Made by a program: the position numbers and the translations under genes
Assembly: GCA_014084085.1 (NCBI GenBank)
Contig: NPFB01000044.1
Span: 11,926-75,925, forward strand
DNA: 64,000 nucleotides
Source: Hondaea fermentalgiana
Lineage: Eukaryota > Sar > Bigyra > Thraustochytrida > Thraustochytriidae
Reading direction: 5' to 3'
The notes under the pieces: generated by a model
Seen by the model: only the letters and a program-made list of their open reading frames with translations
Told to the model about the DNA's origin: nothing
The model's database searches: none
Shown here: piece after piece, positions 9,899 to 19,730 of the stretch
Numbering within the stretch: the stretch's first letter is position 1
Layout: each line of letters opens with the position of its first letter

Positions 9899-12800
9899 AT
9901 GGAGAATCGGAAGGACGTGCGGGCCGTGCGTTTCCGAGGCTACAAGACGCGGACCATGGCCGTGGAAGGAGGCCTGCGTCGCGCTCCATCACCCAAAGCT
10001 CGACGAGCCGCGCGGCGGCAAGGCCAAAACGTATACCCCATTCCAGAACAACTCCCCGCCAGACGAAAGGCGGAAACCTTGGTGGACAAACAGGCAGCAG
10101 GACAGCGGCGCCGCGCAAGGCCTTCGAAGGGCTGGTGGGTCCGCGACGGCAGCTTGTGCGGTGGTGAGCGCACGAGGCTGCGATCGAGATCGAGGATGCT
10201 TTCCGGCACAGCGGACCTTGAACCCCTTGCAACCCGGCGCTTCGGCCCAGCGACGGGGGGAGAAGAGGACAAGGAGGCAGGACATGTAAGAAATAAAGGC
10301 AAGAATCAGACGCGTCAGGCTGGAAAGAGCCTTGCGGCCAATGAAAGTGATCTTGGTGAGAACGAAATTGAAGACAACCAGACCGATGACGATGAGGTTG
10401 AGTCCCTGCTCTCGGTGCTTCGTGGTCCCATCTTGCAGGATCTCACGCGACTGCACCCTGATCAGAACCTGAACGAGCTCGTTTTGTTTACAGGACACCT
10501 CACGCAAAAATCGATGCCGCCCGTCTCGTTTCCAACGCCAAGCGAAGAATCGCCACGTGCAGACGATCATAGCAACACACCAGAACACTTTGTCGCTGGC
10601 GAGTTGCTTGGACCTTTGGCGCAGAGCAGGGACTCGGACCCAGATGTGCAGGCTGCGGAAAGCATCGACGTGGTTGCTTCCGACGAGGACATCAAAAAGG
10701 TTTTCCAGCTCTCCCTCGATCCTGTTGGCACGACTTGCAGTCTTGTGGTGCAGCGTGTGGGGAACGCACTCGTCTTGGACGGTTCTTTTGACGGCAATGG
10801 CAAGACTACGTCCCAGGGAAAATCCGACGCTCGGGATTCTCTCACGTCCAAGTTTCTCTTTTATTCTGTAAAGATGGCTGCGAGCGCGGGCTCCACCGGC
10901 GACCACGGAGACGGTCATGGCGAAGACGTCGATGACAAGTCCGCACACGTAGACGTGGCCACTGGCGTTCGAGGTGATGATCGTAAAACAAAAAAGAGAA
11001 CGCGTGCGGCTGTTGCTGTCGCGCGTGAGACCTCGAGGCCTCTCCAGGTAGAGACTGCGGGTGAAGTCTCTCAGGTGACAGCAAAGGAAAACGAGGGCGC
11101 TAAAGAACCCAGCACCAGCGCATCAGCCGTGAATGCTGATGCAAATATCGCTGAAGAGGACGCCGGTTCAACAAATGGCGGAAGCTGCGACGTACCTTTT
11201 GCGCGTGTTGTGCGCTGGCGGGTTGGCGATTTCAACTTGCTTCTCGGCAGCAACCTTGTGATCGCACGAGACCAGGAAGACTCTTGTGCAGTAAGCTTGC
11301 AGCTCCACGACGCGGCGGATCAACTCACCTCCCAGGTCTGCCTCGATTACTGGCTGGATAATAAAATCAATGGCGCTCAGCGTACTGCCATCTGTATCCA
11401 TCGCGAAGGTCTGGTCAAGGGTTACAAGCTCGTGAACACGAATGAGCTACCGCACCTTGATTTGGAAAACGCTTTCCCTCTCAGCGCGCCCGCCGGAGAC
11501 GCTGACGCGACTTTGGGATCCGAGCGCTCGAGTTTCGCGCCCACCGCAGTCACCTCTGGTGCATGCAGCATCCTCTCGTTTTTGAAAGATAACTGCAAAG
11601 AAGACGGCGCAACGTACTATCTGTTCAAGCGACCCGGCGCTTCTGCCGAGGTGTGTTTGTTTGAGCTCATGTCCTCACGGCAGGGGCCAGAAACCTCTGC
11701 AGGTCTGCGCCGGCAATTTGCCGTTCCTGTCGCCACTCTGTATCGACGGTTGGCCACTAGATTGCTGGCGGACGCTGCGCCGTCGAGTCGAGAGCGCGCA
11801 GTTCGTCTCTTGACGCAGAGTATTGAGACGCTGACATCAGGACCCAAGGTTGATGCGAGCTGCCTCGCAGGCACAATCGCCTCGAGGCGTTTGCTCGCTA
11901 AAGCGCTGCTTCCCGCACGCGCGTTCGCAATTCGCGCGCCTCTTTCCGTGCAGTTAAGCCCACCCGCAGACAACGACAAAGCCCCGTTGGAGGCAATTGA
12001 TCTTGCGGAGGCCCCGAACGACGCGTTGGTCGTCGCTGCGGAAACGCTTCGGGCAACCTTGCATGAAGTGCACCTCTTGGCAGCTGCGGCGCGACGGCAT
12101 CGTGGCGTGGCGTCTCAAGAAGACGATGCGTACGATGGTTCTCGAGGTAATCCTTTTCAGGTCGAGGGCGAGACTCTCGAGTCGGTGGAGCTTCAGATTC
12201 GAGAAAGTCTTATGGCCATTTGGCTGCGCCTCGCACTTGCAAATGTCCAGCAGCCCTCGATCGCTTTAGCCCACCTTCTTTTTGCAAGCCGCATTGCAGA
12301 TCCGGCCACCTTGGAGAGACATCTGGACATTATTTTGTTCTGGGCCGCCTTTTTGCTAGCGCGTGCCACTGCACAGGCCCAGATCAAGGCGAAAGCCAAG
12401 GCTGCTGGGCATGATGAGGCGCTAGAAGAAGTAGAGCAACCGAAAGCGTCGCCCGCAGACCTTTCCGACGATGATTTGTATCCATTGGGACAACCTCTGG
12501 CGGCAGTGCCTCCTGTCTTGCAGCTCGTGGCAAAGGGTACCGTCGATGTGGAGTTTGCGCTGAATCAAGTAACGCAGCTTCTATGGCGCTCTGTTTCCAA
12601 GCGGCCGCGGCGCGAATGTGGACGTGATCTTCTCTTTGAGTCGTACTTATCGCTCGCCAAGTACTATGCGTTGCATGGCAGGTTTACAAAGGCCTTTAGA
12701 CATCTACTGCAGGGCGTTCAGCTGTTTAAGAGTCTGCAGAGCACGAAGCATGTGGAAACGCTGCAGTTGGAGCTCCTCTATCTCTCGTTCCAGAGCTTTT

Positions 12801-13705
12801 GCGGCATCGACCTCCGCGAGCGACAGGACGTTGCGAGTGCAGAAACGCTCGTTAGCGTTCTTTCTGACGCAGAAGCCCATGCTCGCGCAAAGGAGCGTCT
12901 TGAAAAGTTTGGCGTCCAAAACAATCGCCAGGCGCTTTGCTCTCATGAACTCGAGGCGTACCGTCGCGCGTGGAGCGCTGCCCAGTCTCTGCTCGAATCC
13001 GGCACGGATGGCACGCTTGCGCTTGGTGTTGAAGCCAAAGAATCCTGCGCGCTTGCTGCTGCGCGATATGGAGTGGAGCTTTGCTCACAAAAAAAGCACG
13101 ATGAGGGCAAGAAACGACTGTTGCAAGCTATCGAGCTTGCTCAAGGCCAGGAGCTTCTCGCCGCACGCTGCCGCCTTGCCTATGCACTTGGAACGGCGCA
13201 AAGGCTCAATACCGGTGTCGCAGGAACGCCAAAAGCTATGAAGTTCGATACGGGACTCGAAAGGGTCTTCAAAGCGATGGTGTCGGAGCTGCAGTCAGCT
13301 CTTCATGCCTTCGAGACTATGGCAGCAGACCAGAACCGCGCTGCCCTTGTTGATGCCCTGGTGACACGAACAGAATTGGCACGCTTGCACCTTTTTGCCT
13401 TTGAGTCAAACGAGTCTTCGATGTGGCTATTGCGCGGGGCCTTTGCGGCTCTTTTTGCAGCAGGCCCACTGATTGCCGCCGTGGGCGGCGCAAACAAGAC
13501 TGCGGACGCTACGCAAGAAGATCTCGAGGAAGACGCGCACTATTGGACCGTTTTGCAAAAGCTTTTGCAGCGCGCCTGTCAGCAGGGACTTCGCGCTCGT
13601 CGCGACGATGGCAATCTCAAGCAAGCATACCGTCGGTCTTTGGAAGGCGACGGCCCGGAGACCATGCTACCTGCAGTAGAGGCTCTCGTCAATGCTTCCA
13701 AGTAA
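9899..13705 (+). CDS. EDRF1: EDRF1-like protein (erythroid differentiation-related factor 1 family)
   Basis: A 1268-residue protein, close to the 1238 of human EDRF1. The family core is recognisable: CLDYWLDNKI near residue 480, HREGLVKGYKLVNTNELPHL, then SILSFLKDNC...ATYYLFKRPG near 556 and FAVPVATLYRR. The C-terminal half is alpha-helical with TPR-like repeats (LAKYYALHGRFTKAFRHLLQG and SLLESGTDGTLALG). Residues about 110-420 are acidic and low complexity. Animal EDRF1 is a nuclear factor influencing GATA1-dependent transcription; the protist role is unknown. The ATG at 9899 lies just after the repeat-bearing promoter. The frame upstream of it runs through antisense AFG2 sequence and is not counted. 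Confidence 0.85.
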   Translation: MENRKDVRAVRFRGYKTRTMAVEGGLRRAPSPKARRAARRQGQNVYPIPEQLPARRKAETLVDKQAAGQRRRARPSKGWWVRDGSLCGGERTRLRSRSRMLSGTADLEPLATRRFGPATGGEEDKEAGHVRNKGKNQTRQAGKSLAANESDLGENEIEDNQTDDDEVESLLSVLRGPILQDLTRLHPDQNLNELVLFTGHLTQKSMPPVSFPTPSEESPRADDHSNTPEHFVAGELLGPLAQSRDSDPDVQAAESIDVVASDEDIKKVFQLSLDPVGTTCSLVVQRVGNALVLDGSFDGNGKTTSQGKSDARDSLTSKFLFYSVKMAASAGSTGDHGDGHGEDVDDKSAHVDVATGVRGDDRKTKKRTRAAVAVARETSRPLQVETAGEVSQVTAKENEGAKEPSTSASAVNADANIAEEDAGSTNGGSCDVPFARVVRWRVGDFNLLLGSNLVIARDQEDSCAVSLQLHDAADQLTSQVCLDYWLDNKINGAQRTAICIHREGLVKGYKLVNTNELPHLDLENAFPLSAPAGDADATLGSERSSFAPTAVTSGACSILSFLKDNCKEDGATYYLFKRPGASAEVCLFELMSSRQGPETSAGLRRQFAVPVATLYRRLATRLLADAAPSSRERAVRLLTQSIETLTSGPKVDASCLAGTIASRRLLAKALLPARAFAIRAPLSVQLSPPADNDKAPLEAIDLAEAPNDALVVAAETLRATLHEVHLLAAAARRHRGVASQEDDAYDGSRGNPFQVEGETLESVELQIRESLMAIWLRLALANVQQPSIALAHLLFASRIADPATLERHLDIILFWAAFLLARATAQAQIKAKAKAAGHDEALEEVEQPKASPADLSDDDLYPLGQPLAAVPPVLQLVAKGTVDVEFALNQVTQLLWRSVSKRPRRECGRDLLFESYLSLAKYYALHGRFTKAFRHLLQGVQLFKSLQSTKHVETLQLELLYLSFQSFCGIDLRERQDVASAETLVSVLSDAEAHARAKERLEKFGVQNNRQALCSHELEAYRRAWSAAQSLLESGTDGTLALGVEAKESCALAAARYGVELCSQKKHDEGKKRLLQAIELAQGQELLAARCRLAYALGTAQRLNTGVAGTPKAMKFDTGLERVFKAMVSELQSALHAFETMAADQNRAALVDALVTRTELARLHLFAFESNESSMWLLRGAFAALFAAGPLIAAVGGANKTADATQEDLEEDAHYWTVLQKLLQRACQQGLRARRDDGNLKQAYRRSLEGDGPETMLPAVEALVNASK

Positions 13706-13900
13706 AATCATTCGAAATTGATTGATCGTTTTGTTTCTGAACAAGTGAGTCTACTCTGCAAAGGCTTGTGTCAACCCAGAAAATTATATTGTATTTGGCC
13801 TGACAGCGAGTTTGCCCTGCCGTAGAAAAGATTTCTCGCGTGCGTGGCGTTTGACTTTTTCTCCTCTCAAAAATGATACCATCGTATTCTCTTTTAGAAT

Positions 13901-15949
13901 TTACATGATGCAACACTTGTCCGCGAGGTTGGGCCGGAGCTTTGGGGGCTTACCTTCTAGATCTGTAGCGGTCTCGTCAGCGCCCAGAGCCAGTAAAGCC
14001 TCCCACGCAGGCTCATTCGACTCGTTACCAACGATGTGCAGCGGTCGGCTGCCAGAAGCGCCCTGAGGCGCGTTGACGTCAGCACCCGCTTTGGCAAGAA
14101 TGCGAAGAACGCCGGGGTAGGCCTTGCGCTGACAGGCGACGCCGAGGGGTGAGCAACCGTTGCTGTCGAGGTCGTTGACAAAGGGTTTCATACCATTTTG
14201 CAACAAGGATTTGATCTGACTTTCAGCATCCTTTGCAGGGGTCATTCGTGCCGCCAAATGAAGAAGCGTCGCTCCAGAGGCCGTGCGCAGTGCAGGATTA
14301 GCATCGACACGGGCAGCGGGGTCCAATTCCTGGAGGAGCGCGAGGATACCCTCGTCTTCGACACGGGTGAGCGCGGCAAAGAGGACGCCCGCACTCACAG
14401 AGGCGCCACGCGAGTGCATGTCTCGCAGCAACGCAAGGCGATCGCCCGCATACTTGACAGTGCACGCAAGGCTGAAAGGGGAAATGCCTCGAAGATCCTC
14501 CTTGTCACCAAGACTAGCGCCAAATCTATCGAGAAGGGCGCACACGAGATCAGCGTGGCCTGACTTGACTGCTTGGTGAAGTGCATTGTGGCCGAGAATG
14601 GGTTCTTGCAACTCGGGATCTGCGCCCTTATCCAAGAGTAGATTGACCATTTCTTTTGAGCCGGATCGAACGGCAAAGTGGAGAGGAATGGCGACATCAT
14701 CTTCATCCTCGTTCTCGTCTCCAAGATCTTCAGAAGTGGATTTGGCGTTGGACTTCACCGGATCAACTGCTGCCCCTGCATCGATGAGAGCTCGTGCAGC
14801 ATCCACGTGGCCTCCGAGACAAGCCCAGGCAAGCGGAGTTCTGCCGTGCGAGTCGAGTTCGTTGACTCCAGTTGAGTCATCTTGTAGTTCGCTTAGCACT
14901 TTTTCTGTGTCGCCCTCCTTGGCGGCTTCGTGCAGAGGGAGCACAAGAAGAACGGGGCGTTTGAGGCGCTGTTTCTCAATGCCCGCCCCGCCTTGTCCCA
15001 TGCCCATATCCATTCCAGGCATCATGCCGGGAGGCATGGGCGGCATTCCATCTCCGAGATGGCTCATATCGTCCATACCCATGCCCATGCCCATATCCAT
15101 GCCCATATCCATGCCCATGCCCTGCATCTCCTCCATGAGGGCGGCCATGAATTCGGGATTGGAGCGAGCCTCTGCAGCAATATCCGGCGGGAGTGCAGCC
15201 AACCACGAGGGTTCCGAGGAAGCCGAGGCGGTTTGCCTGCTATCTGCCTGCATGGCCATCTGCAGACATCCTTTTGCGAGACCGAGGAGCTCGTTACGCT
15301 GTTGCATGTCTGACACAAGCTCAGCGGCCTTTGTGAGGCTATGTGCGGCCTCCTCGAATTCGTCCAACATCTTGAGCGCCTTGCCGCGACGCATGTGGCC
15401 CTTCCACCAGTCAGGTTGGGCATCGATGGCTGCTTCTGCGTCAATCAATGCGTTTTCCGGGTCGTCCAGCTCGAGAAGGCAGGCTGCACGATTTCCACAA
15501 AGAATGGCGTTTCTCGGATCTTGCTCAAGTGCCATGGAGTAGAGCATGAGGGCGCCTTCGAAATCCTTGGCAACAAAACGCTCATTCCCTGCGCGTTTGA
15601 GCTCATCCGCAGACCGGTTTTCGACAGATCCTGCACCGTCCTCATTGTTGTTGTTATTGTTGTTGTTGTTGTTGTTGTTGCTGCTGCTACTGCTGACTTT
15701 TGCTTTGTTGCTGCTGTTAGCGGCGTCCAACTTGACACTGCCAAGGCGAGCAAAGACGCCATGTTTGTCGTTGCAGGAAAAGTACGTCTGGCCTTTGACG
15801 GAGCCGTTGTTCTTGCCAATGGGGTCGTCCATCTCCACGCCTACCCAGTCGTCGCCCTTGGCATAGTGAACGGACCCGAGGAAGCGGACGGTGCCCTGGG
15901 CATCACCCAGGTGCGCCAACCGGACGCGGCTGCCTGGCTCGACCTGCAT
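13901..15949 (-). CDS. CAP-Gly + TPR + ankyrin protein with CaaX C-terminus
   Basis: A 682-residue protein with an unusual domain chain. Residues about 5-75 are a CAP-Gly domain (GDDWVGVEMD, then GKNNGSVKG where the family usually has GKNDG). A Ser/Asn homopolymer linker follows (N12 near 91-102), then TPRs at about 112-230 (RAGNERFVAKDFEGALMLYS, GNRAACLLELDDPENALIDA), a Met/Gly-rich segment, and ankyrin repeats from about 380 to the end. The last four residues are CCIM, a CaaX box predicted to be farnesylated. CAP-Gly binds tubulin or EB-type EEY/F tails; TPRs often bind HSP90. I chose the ATG at 15949 because it starts directly at the CAP-Gly domain; the frame upstream translates AGGC repeats. 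Confidence 0.88.
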   Translation of the reverse strand: MQVEPGSRVRLAHLGDAQGTVRFLGSVHYAKGDDWVGVEMDDPIGKNNGSVKGQTYFSCNDKHGVFARLGSVKLDAANSSNKAKVSSSSSNNNNNNNNNNNNEDGAGSVENRSADELKRAGNERFVAKDFEGALMLYSMALEQDPRNAILCGNRAACLLELDDPENALIDAEAAIDAQPDWWKGHMRRGKALKMLDEFEEAAHSLTKAAELVSDMQQRNELLGLAKGCLQMAMQADSRQTASASSEPSWLAALPPDIAAEARSNPEFMAALMEEMQGMGMDMGMDMGMGMGMDDMSHLGDGMPPMPPGMMPGMDMGMGQGGAGIEKQRLKRPVLLVLPLHEAAKEGDTEKVLSELQDDSTGVNELDSHGRTPLAWACLGGHVDAARALIDAGAAVDPVKSNAKSTSEDLGDENEDEDDVAIPLHFAVRSGSKEMVNLLLDKGADPELQEPILGHNALHQAVKSGHADLVCALLDRFGASLGDKEDLRGISPFSLACTVKYAGDRLALLRDMHSRGASVSAGVLFAALTRVEDEGILALLQELDPAARVDANPALRTASGATLLHLAARMTPAKDAESQIKSLLQNGMKPFVNDLDSNGCSPLGVACQRKAYPGVLRILAKAGADVNAPQGASGSRPLHIVGNESNEPAWEALLALGADETATDLEGKPPKLRPNLADKCCIM
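15641..15690 (+). repeat. TTG/CTG trinucleotide run encoding poly-Asn/poly-Ser
   Basis: An in-frame coding microsatellite on the minus strand (AAC/AAT then AGC/AGT codons) giving the Ser5-Asn12 linker between the CAP-Gly domain and the TPRs. Confidence 0.9.
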
Positions 15950-15996
15950 CTTTTCCTTCTCTTCTGGCCTCGGCGGCTGGCTAGCTAGCGAGCGGA

Positions 15997-16024
<28 letters not shown>
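15997..16024. repeat. (AGGC)7 tetranucleotide repeat
   Basis: Seven perfect AGGC copies begin 48 bp upstream of the CAP-Gly gene start. Confidence 0.95.
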
Positions 16025-16027
<3 letters not shown>

Positions 16028-17060
16028 TATAGGCCGGCAGAACAGCACACGAAGTCTCTCCCCGCGCTCCTTGCCCGCGTTCCCGTGTGTTGTCAGTTCA
16101 ACAGCTGGGCCTGCTGCTGCCGCTGCTTGCTTGCTTGCTTTGGCTTCGACGTTTTGTCTGGCACTGGGCCGCACTGTGCCCTTCTTTCTTTTACAGCAAC
16201 GGCGGTTGGGTCATTTTCGATGTCGTAAGAAGTAAGCTGCACTGCATCCAAGTCGTCAGCTCAGCCGGCAAGAGCAAGGGCGTCCACTCCTTGTCTCCGT
16301 CCTCAAGACGACTCGTAGATCTGGTCCCTCAGCGCGCCCTGCATTGTCGAGCCCATTCTACCCCTCAAACAAACAAGGCCTTACCTAGATAGTAATCTGC
16401 TTGTGACATCGTGATGAGCTGCCGCATCTTCATTCACAAATGTCAGTCTGACTGTGAAGGAGGCACTAGGTCCCGGCTGCCACGCGGCGCTCAAAGCCCT
16501 CGCGCCTCCTCCTCCTCCGGCCCTCCCTCCTCCCGCCGGCTCGCCTCCGCCGCGACCTTCGGCGCCGCGGTAGGTAGGTATTCATTCCTTCATGCACGCG
16601 CCGCACGAAGGCAGGCACGAGGCAGTCACCGAGGCGAGCCTCCCTGTCCGTAATGTATGGGCCGACAGTGAGCGAGTGAGAGAGAGAGGCTCCAGAGAGA
16701 GGGCAAAGGAAAGGAGAGGGCCAGCGCGTGCACGCGCGCGCGACCTAAAGGAGGGAGGGCAGTCGCGCAAGCCGGCGCAGACGCCGCTGGCAGGGAGGAC
16801 TTGACGCTCTTCTCTCGCTGCTTGTCGCGGTGGCTGTGATTGTCACTGCCACTGTCACTGTCGCTGTCGTCGCTCGCGCGCGTAAGGAGGGGGCGGGCGC
16901 GCGAGCGAGCGAGGACCCCGAGCCCTTGGCGGCGAGGGCATTAACTCTTCTCCTGCGTCGCGGCAGACGCCAGGAGGCCTCTCTTGCGCGCGGCAGCGGG
17001 GCCCAGGGAGCTTGCTCGTGCGCGTACGTCCCGCCGCCGCCGCGAGGCCGCGCAAAGGAG

Positions 17061-17096
17061 AGCGAGCGAGCGAGCGAGCGAGAGAGCGAGAGAGTC
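17061..17096. repeat. AGCG/AGAG repeat in 5' UTR of PI4-kinase
   Basis: Tandem AGCG tetramers decaying into AGAG, ending about 12 bp before the chosen ATG. Confidence 0.85.
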
Positions 17097-17108
17097 GAGA
17101 CGACGACC

Positions 17109-19400
17109 ATGGCGACGTCCGCCGAGCGAGATGAAGAGCTGGACAATTCCGTGGGGCTCGCCAAGCACCTCAGCGTGCAGGTGACGCAGCTCAAGGAGGA
17201 CGAGGAGCTCGACATGCGAGCCGTGACGCTGCTTATGTGGAAGGCGCGTGAACGGCCCGAACTCGTGTCGAGCGTGATCGAGGTCCTCCAAGAACGGCAC
17301 TCGAGCAAGAAGCTCCTCGACGGCGTCGAGTTCTACCTGCCGCAGCTCGTGCACATGCTCGTGCACGCGGACAGCCTTTCCGAGGACATGCTGCAGGAGT
17401 TCATGCTCATGGTGTGCCAGGTCTCGATGCACTTTTCTTTTCTCGTTTTTTGGCAGCTCATGGGCTACCTTGAGGACGCGCAGCCCGAGCTGGAGAACGG
17501 TAAGCGGAACCCGAACCAGAACACGGACATCTACCTACGCTGCTCCTCGCTCGTTTACGCGCTCGAGCGCGCAGTCGTGTACGGCGACAACAGTGAGGTC
17601 CTCGAGCTCGAGGAACAGTTCCAGTCCGGCGAGATCGACAAGGCGAATCTTGACGGCCAACTCCGCCAGCTGCGACTTGCGCATGCCCGCAAGCTCGTTT
17701 CGTATGGCAAGTCGGACGAGGCTTTTCTTGAAGGCGAGCTCCTTTACAAACGCTCTACCCGGAGTAATCCTTTTGCCACCAAAGGATGGAAGCAGCGGCG
17801 ATTCGCCATCAAGAACCGCCTCTTGCTCTGCTACCGCATTCGCGACGGCGCCCTCAAGCGGGCGATACCGCTGTACGCCGCGGAAATCATCGAGGGCAAG
17901 ACGCATCGCACGTACGACTTTTACTTTGAGATTCGCGAGATCCATACCGGCCGCGTTTTCAAGCTGGCTGCGCCGAATGAGAGCACACGCAACGATTGGA
18001 TCAGGCATCTCCGCAAGGCCGCCGAGCAGCCGCCGCTCATCAAGCCTTCTGATCTCGTCGACGCCGAAACGAGCGTGGCCCAAAATGAGCGCCACCAGTT
18101 CTTCCAAGACGAACTTCGTTTCGTGTCCAGTCTCACGGACATTTCCGAGCTCATGCGGGACACGGAAAAGAACGACCGCGCAGGCGCGCTCAAGCGCGCA
18201 TGCCTGCGCCTCGGCAAAGACTTTGATGCGTCAAAGGGACTCTACGTGCCGCTCAAGCGCTCGACGGCCGAGTTCGAGGGCGTCATTGATGTTGACGCAA
18301 ACCACGCCCGCGCCTTTTCGACGCGAGAGCGCGTCCCCGTCTTGCTCACCTTTGCCGTCGGCGGCATGGGGACGGACATTGCCACCACCTTGCACGCGCA
18401 TTACGGTGAGGGCGCTGTTCAGGAGGACGCAAGTCTGGGGCAGAAGATTGCCTCGGTCTTGATGCCTCTTCAACGATCGCCCTCGAGCATCTGGGCCGAG
18501 GAGCAGGAACTCACGCGGGAGGCATCGTCCATGTCCCGAATGAACATTCCCTCCATCACCGGCGTGCAACGCGTGATTGCGAAGAGCAACGACGATCTCC
18601 GACAAGAGGCATTCATGATGCAGCTGATTTCCTTTCTCGACGATACATGGTCGGACCTCGATCTCAACCTCTGGCTGCAGCCTTATCGGATTCTCCCCAC
18701 GGGAAGAACACTGGGTCTCATCGAGGTCGTGGAGGATGCGCAGTCTTTGGATGCGATCAAGTCGGAATATTATGCAGAGGAGAAGCGCAATGTGACGCTG
18801 GAGGAGCACTTTCAGCGAAGCTTTACGATGCCGCATGAAGTGGCTGCGGCGCGTCGACGCTTTGTCGAGTCCATGGCTGGATATTCAATGATGTGCTACA
18901 TTTTTGGCGTTCACGATCGCCACAACGGCAACATCATGCTCCGCAACGACGGTCGCGTTGTCCACATTGACTACGGGTTTATCTTTGCCATGGCCCCGGG
19001 CAAGGACAAGGTTGCGCATACGAACTTCTCCTTTGAGCGGGCGGCCTTCAAGCTTACCAACGAAATGGTCGAGGTTATGGGTGGTGTTGAACATCCAAAC
19101 TGGCAGTACTTTAAGGAGCTCTGCACGCGCGGCCTCCTGGCGATCCGCGACGAGATTGACACCCTCGAGACGCTCATTGAGGTCACTGGCTACAAGTCAA
19201 ATCTTCCTGCATTTAACCAGCCCGGTGGAGGCGTCAAGCGCGTCATCCGGGAGCTCCGACAGCGTCTTTTCATTGATCTTGAGGACGACGAAATTGAAGT
19301 CAAGATTGAGGACATGATTGCCAAGGCCAAGCAGCATCGCGGCACAGTGCTGTACGAAAAGTTCCAGCAGCGAACTAACGGTATCCGACCAATCTTTTGA
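17109..19400 (+). CDS. PI4KB: Phosphatidylinositol 4-kinase beta with inserted PH domain
   Basis: A 763-residue lipid kinase making PI4P, typically at the Golgi. Residues about 35-200 resemble the PIK helical domain (MRAVTLLMWKARERPELVSS). Residues about 206-307 form a PH domain (EGELLYKRS..., WKQRRFAIKNRLLLCY, ending in the invariant Trp of NDWIRHLRKA). The kinase fills the C-terminus: DDLRQEAFMMQL, catalytic loop DRHNGN, and the DFG-equivalent HIDYGF with Tyr for Phe. The end, FQQRTNGIRPIF, matches the LTNGI tail of PI4K beta, separating it from VPS34 and PI4K alpha. Animal and yeast PI4K beta lack a PH domain. The ATG at 17109 (ACCATGG context) follows a repeat-rich leader; the in-frame ATG at 16830 would add only low-complexity Arg/Ala sequence. 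Confidence 0.9.
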   Translation: MATSAERDEELDNSVGLAKHLSVQVTQLKEDEELDMRAVTLLMWKARERPELVSSVIEVLQERHSSKKLLDGVEFYLPQLVHMLVHADSLSEDMLQEFMLMVCQVSMHFSFLVFWQLMGYLEDAQPELENGKRNPNQNTDIYLRCSSLVYALERAVVYGDNSEVLELEEQFQSGEIDKANLDGQLRQLRLAHARKLVSYGKSDEAFLEGELLYKRSTRSNPFATKGWKQRRFAIKNRLLLCYRIRDGALKRAIPLYAAEIIEGKTHRTYDFYFEIREIHTGRVFKLAAPNESTRNDWIRHLRKAAEQPPLIKPSDLVDAETSVAQNERHQFFQDELRFVSSLTDISELMRDTEKNDRAGALKRACLRLGKDFDASKGLYVPLKRSTAEFEGVIDVDANHARAFSTRERVPVLLTFAVGGMGTDIATTLHAHYGEGAVQEDASLGQKIASVLMPLQRSPSSIWAEEQELTREASSMSRMNIPSITGVQRVIAKSNDDLRQEAFMMQLISFLDDTWSDLDLNLWLQPYRILPTGRTLGLIEVVEDAQSLDAIKSEYYAEEKRNVTLEEHFQRSFTMPHEVAAARRRFVESMAGYSMMCYIFGVHDRHNGNIMLRNDGRVVHIDYGFIFAMAPGKDKVAHTNFSFERAAFKLTNEMVEVMGGVEHPNWQYFKELCTRGLLAIRDEIDTLETLIEVTGYKSNLPAFNQPGGGVKRVIRELRQRLFIDLEDDEIEVKIEDMIAKAKQHRGTVLYEKFQQRTNGIRPIF

Positions 19401-19730
19401 TCAAATACAACAACACTTTGGCCGGCTGATTAAAAAAAAAAGTAGAGTTTGACGAAAAAAAAAATCAACCCAATCGATAGCAAGCGAACAACGCAACGCA
19501 ACGCATCACGTCACTATTTTTCTTTCCTTCTCTCCCATTCTCGTCGCAAGAGTAATCAATTATGCATTTCTAGTGTCTTTGTTGTTTACCGGCTTTAAAA
19601 ATCGCCAGCACAAGCGTATGGACGAACGAGGTACGGGTGGCCGCCATCCGAAGGGCAGAACGTACATCACCTTGAAGACCGGGTTCCCTGTCTGCCAACG
19701 TGTATTTCCTTGCGACAGCAAGTAAAAACT
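19401..19730. other. Convergent 3' region, PI4-kinase / VPS52
   Basis: Two A-runs of nine to ten bases (about 19432-19441 and 19454-19463) and CAACG repeats near 19487-19505 lie in this convergent spacer. It is probably 3' UTR for both genes; no coding region is supported. Confidence 0.6.

Larger units (their letters stand above)
15950..17108. promoter_or_regulatory. Divergent promoter region, CAP-Gly gene / PI4-kinase, repeat-rich
   Basis: A 1.16-kb divergent interval. Next to the CAP-Gly ATG are seven AGGC tetramers (15997-16024) abutting a CAGGTATAGG motif. TTGC tetramers lie near 16122-16140 and GCGA tetramers at 17061-17083 just before the PI4-kinase ATG. Open frames inside (such as 16411-16653) are short with biased composition and are not called. 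Confidence 0.55.

Noticed and set aside
16830..17108. 93-codon N-terminal extension of PI4-kinase
   Set aside because: Starts with an ATG but encodes repeat-derived Arg/Ala/Glu-rich sequence; the ATG at 17109 has better context and precedes the conserved part.
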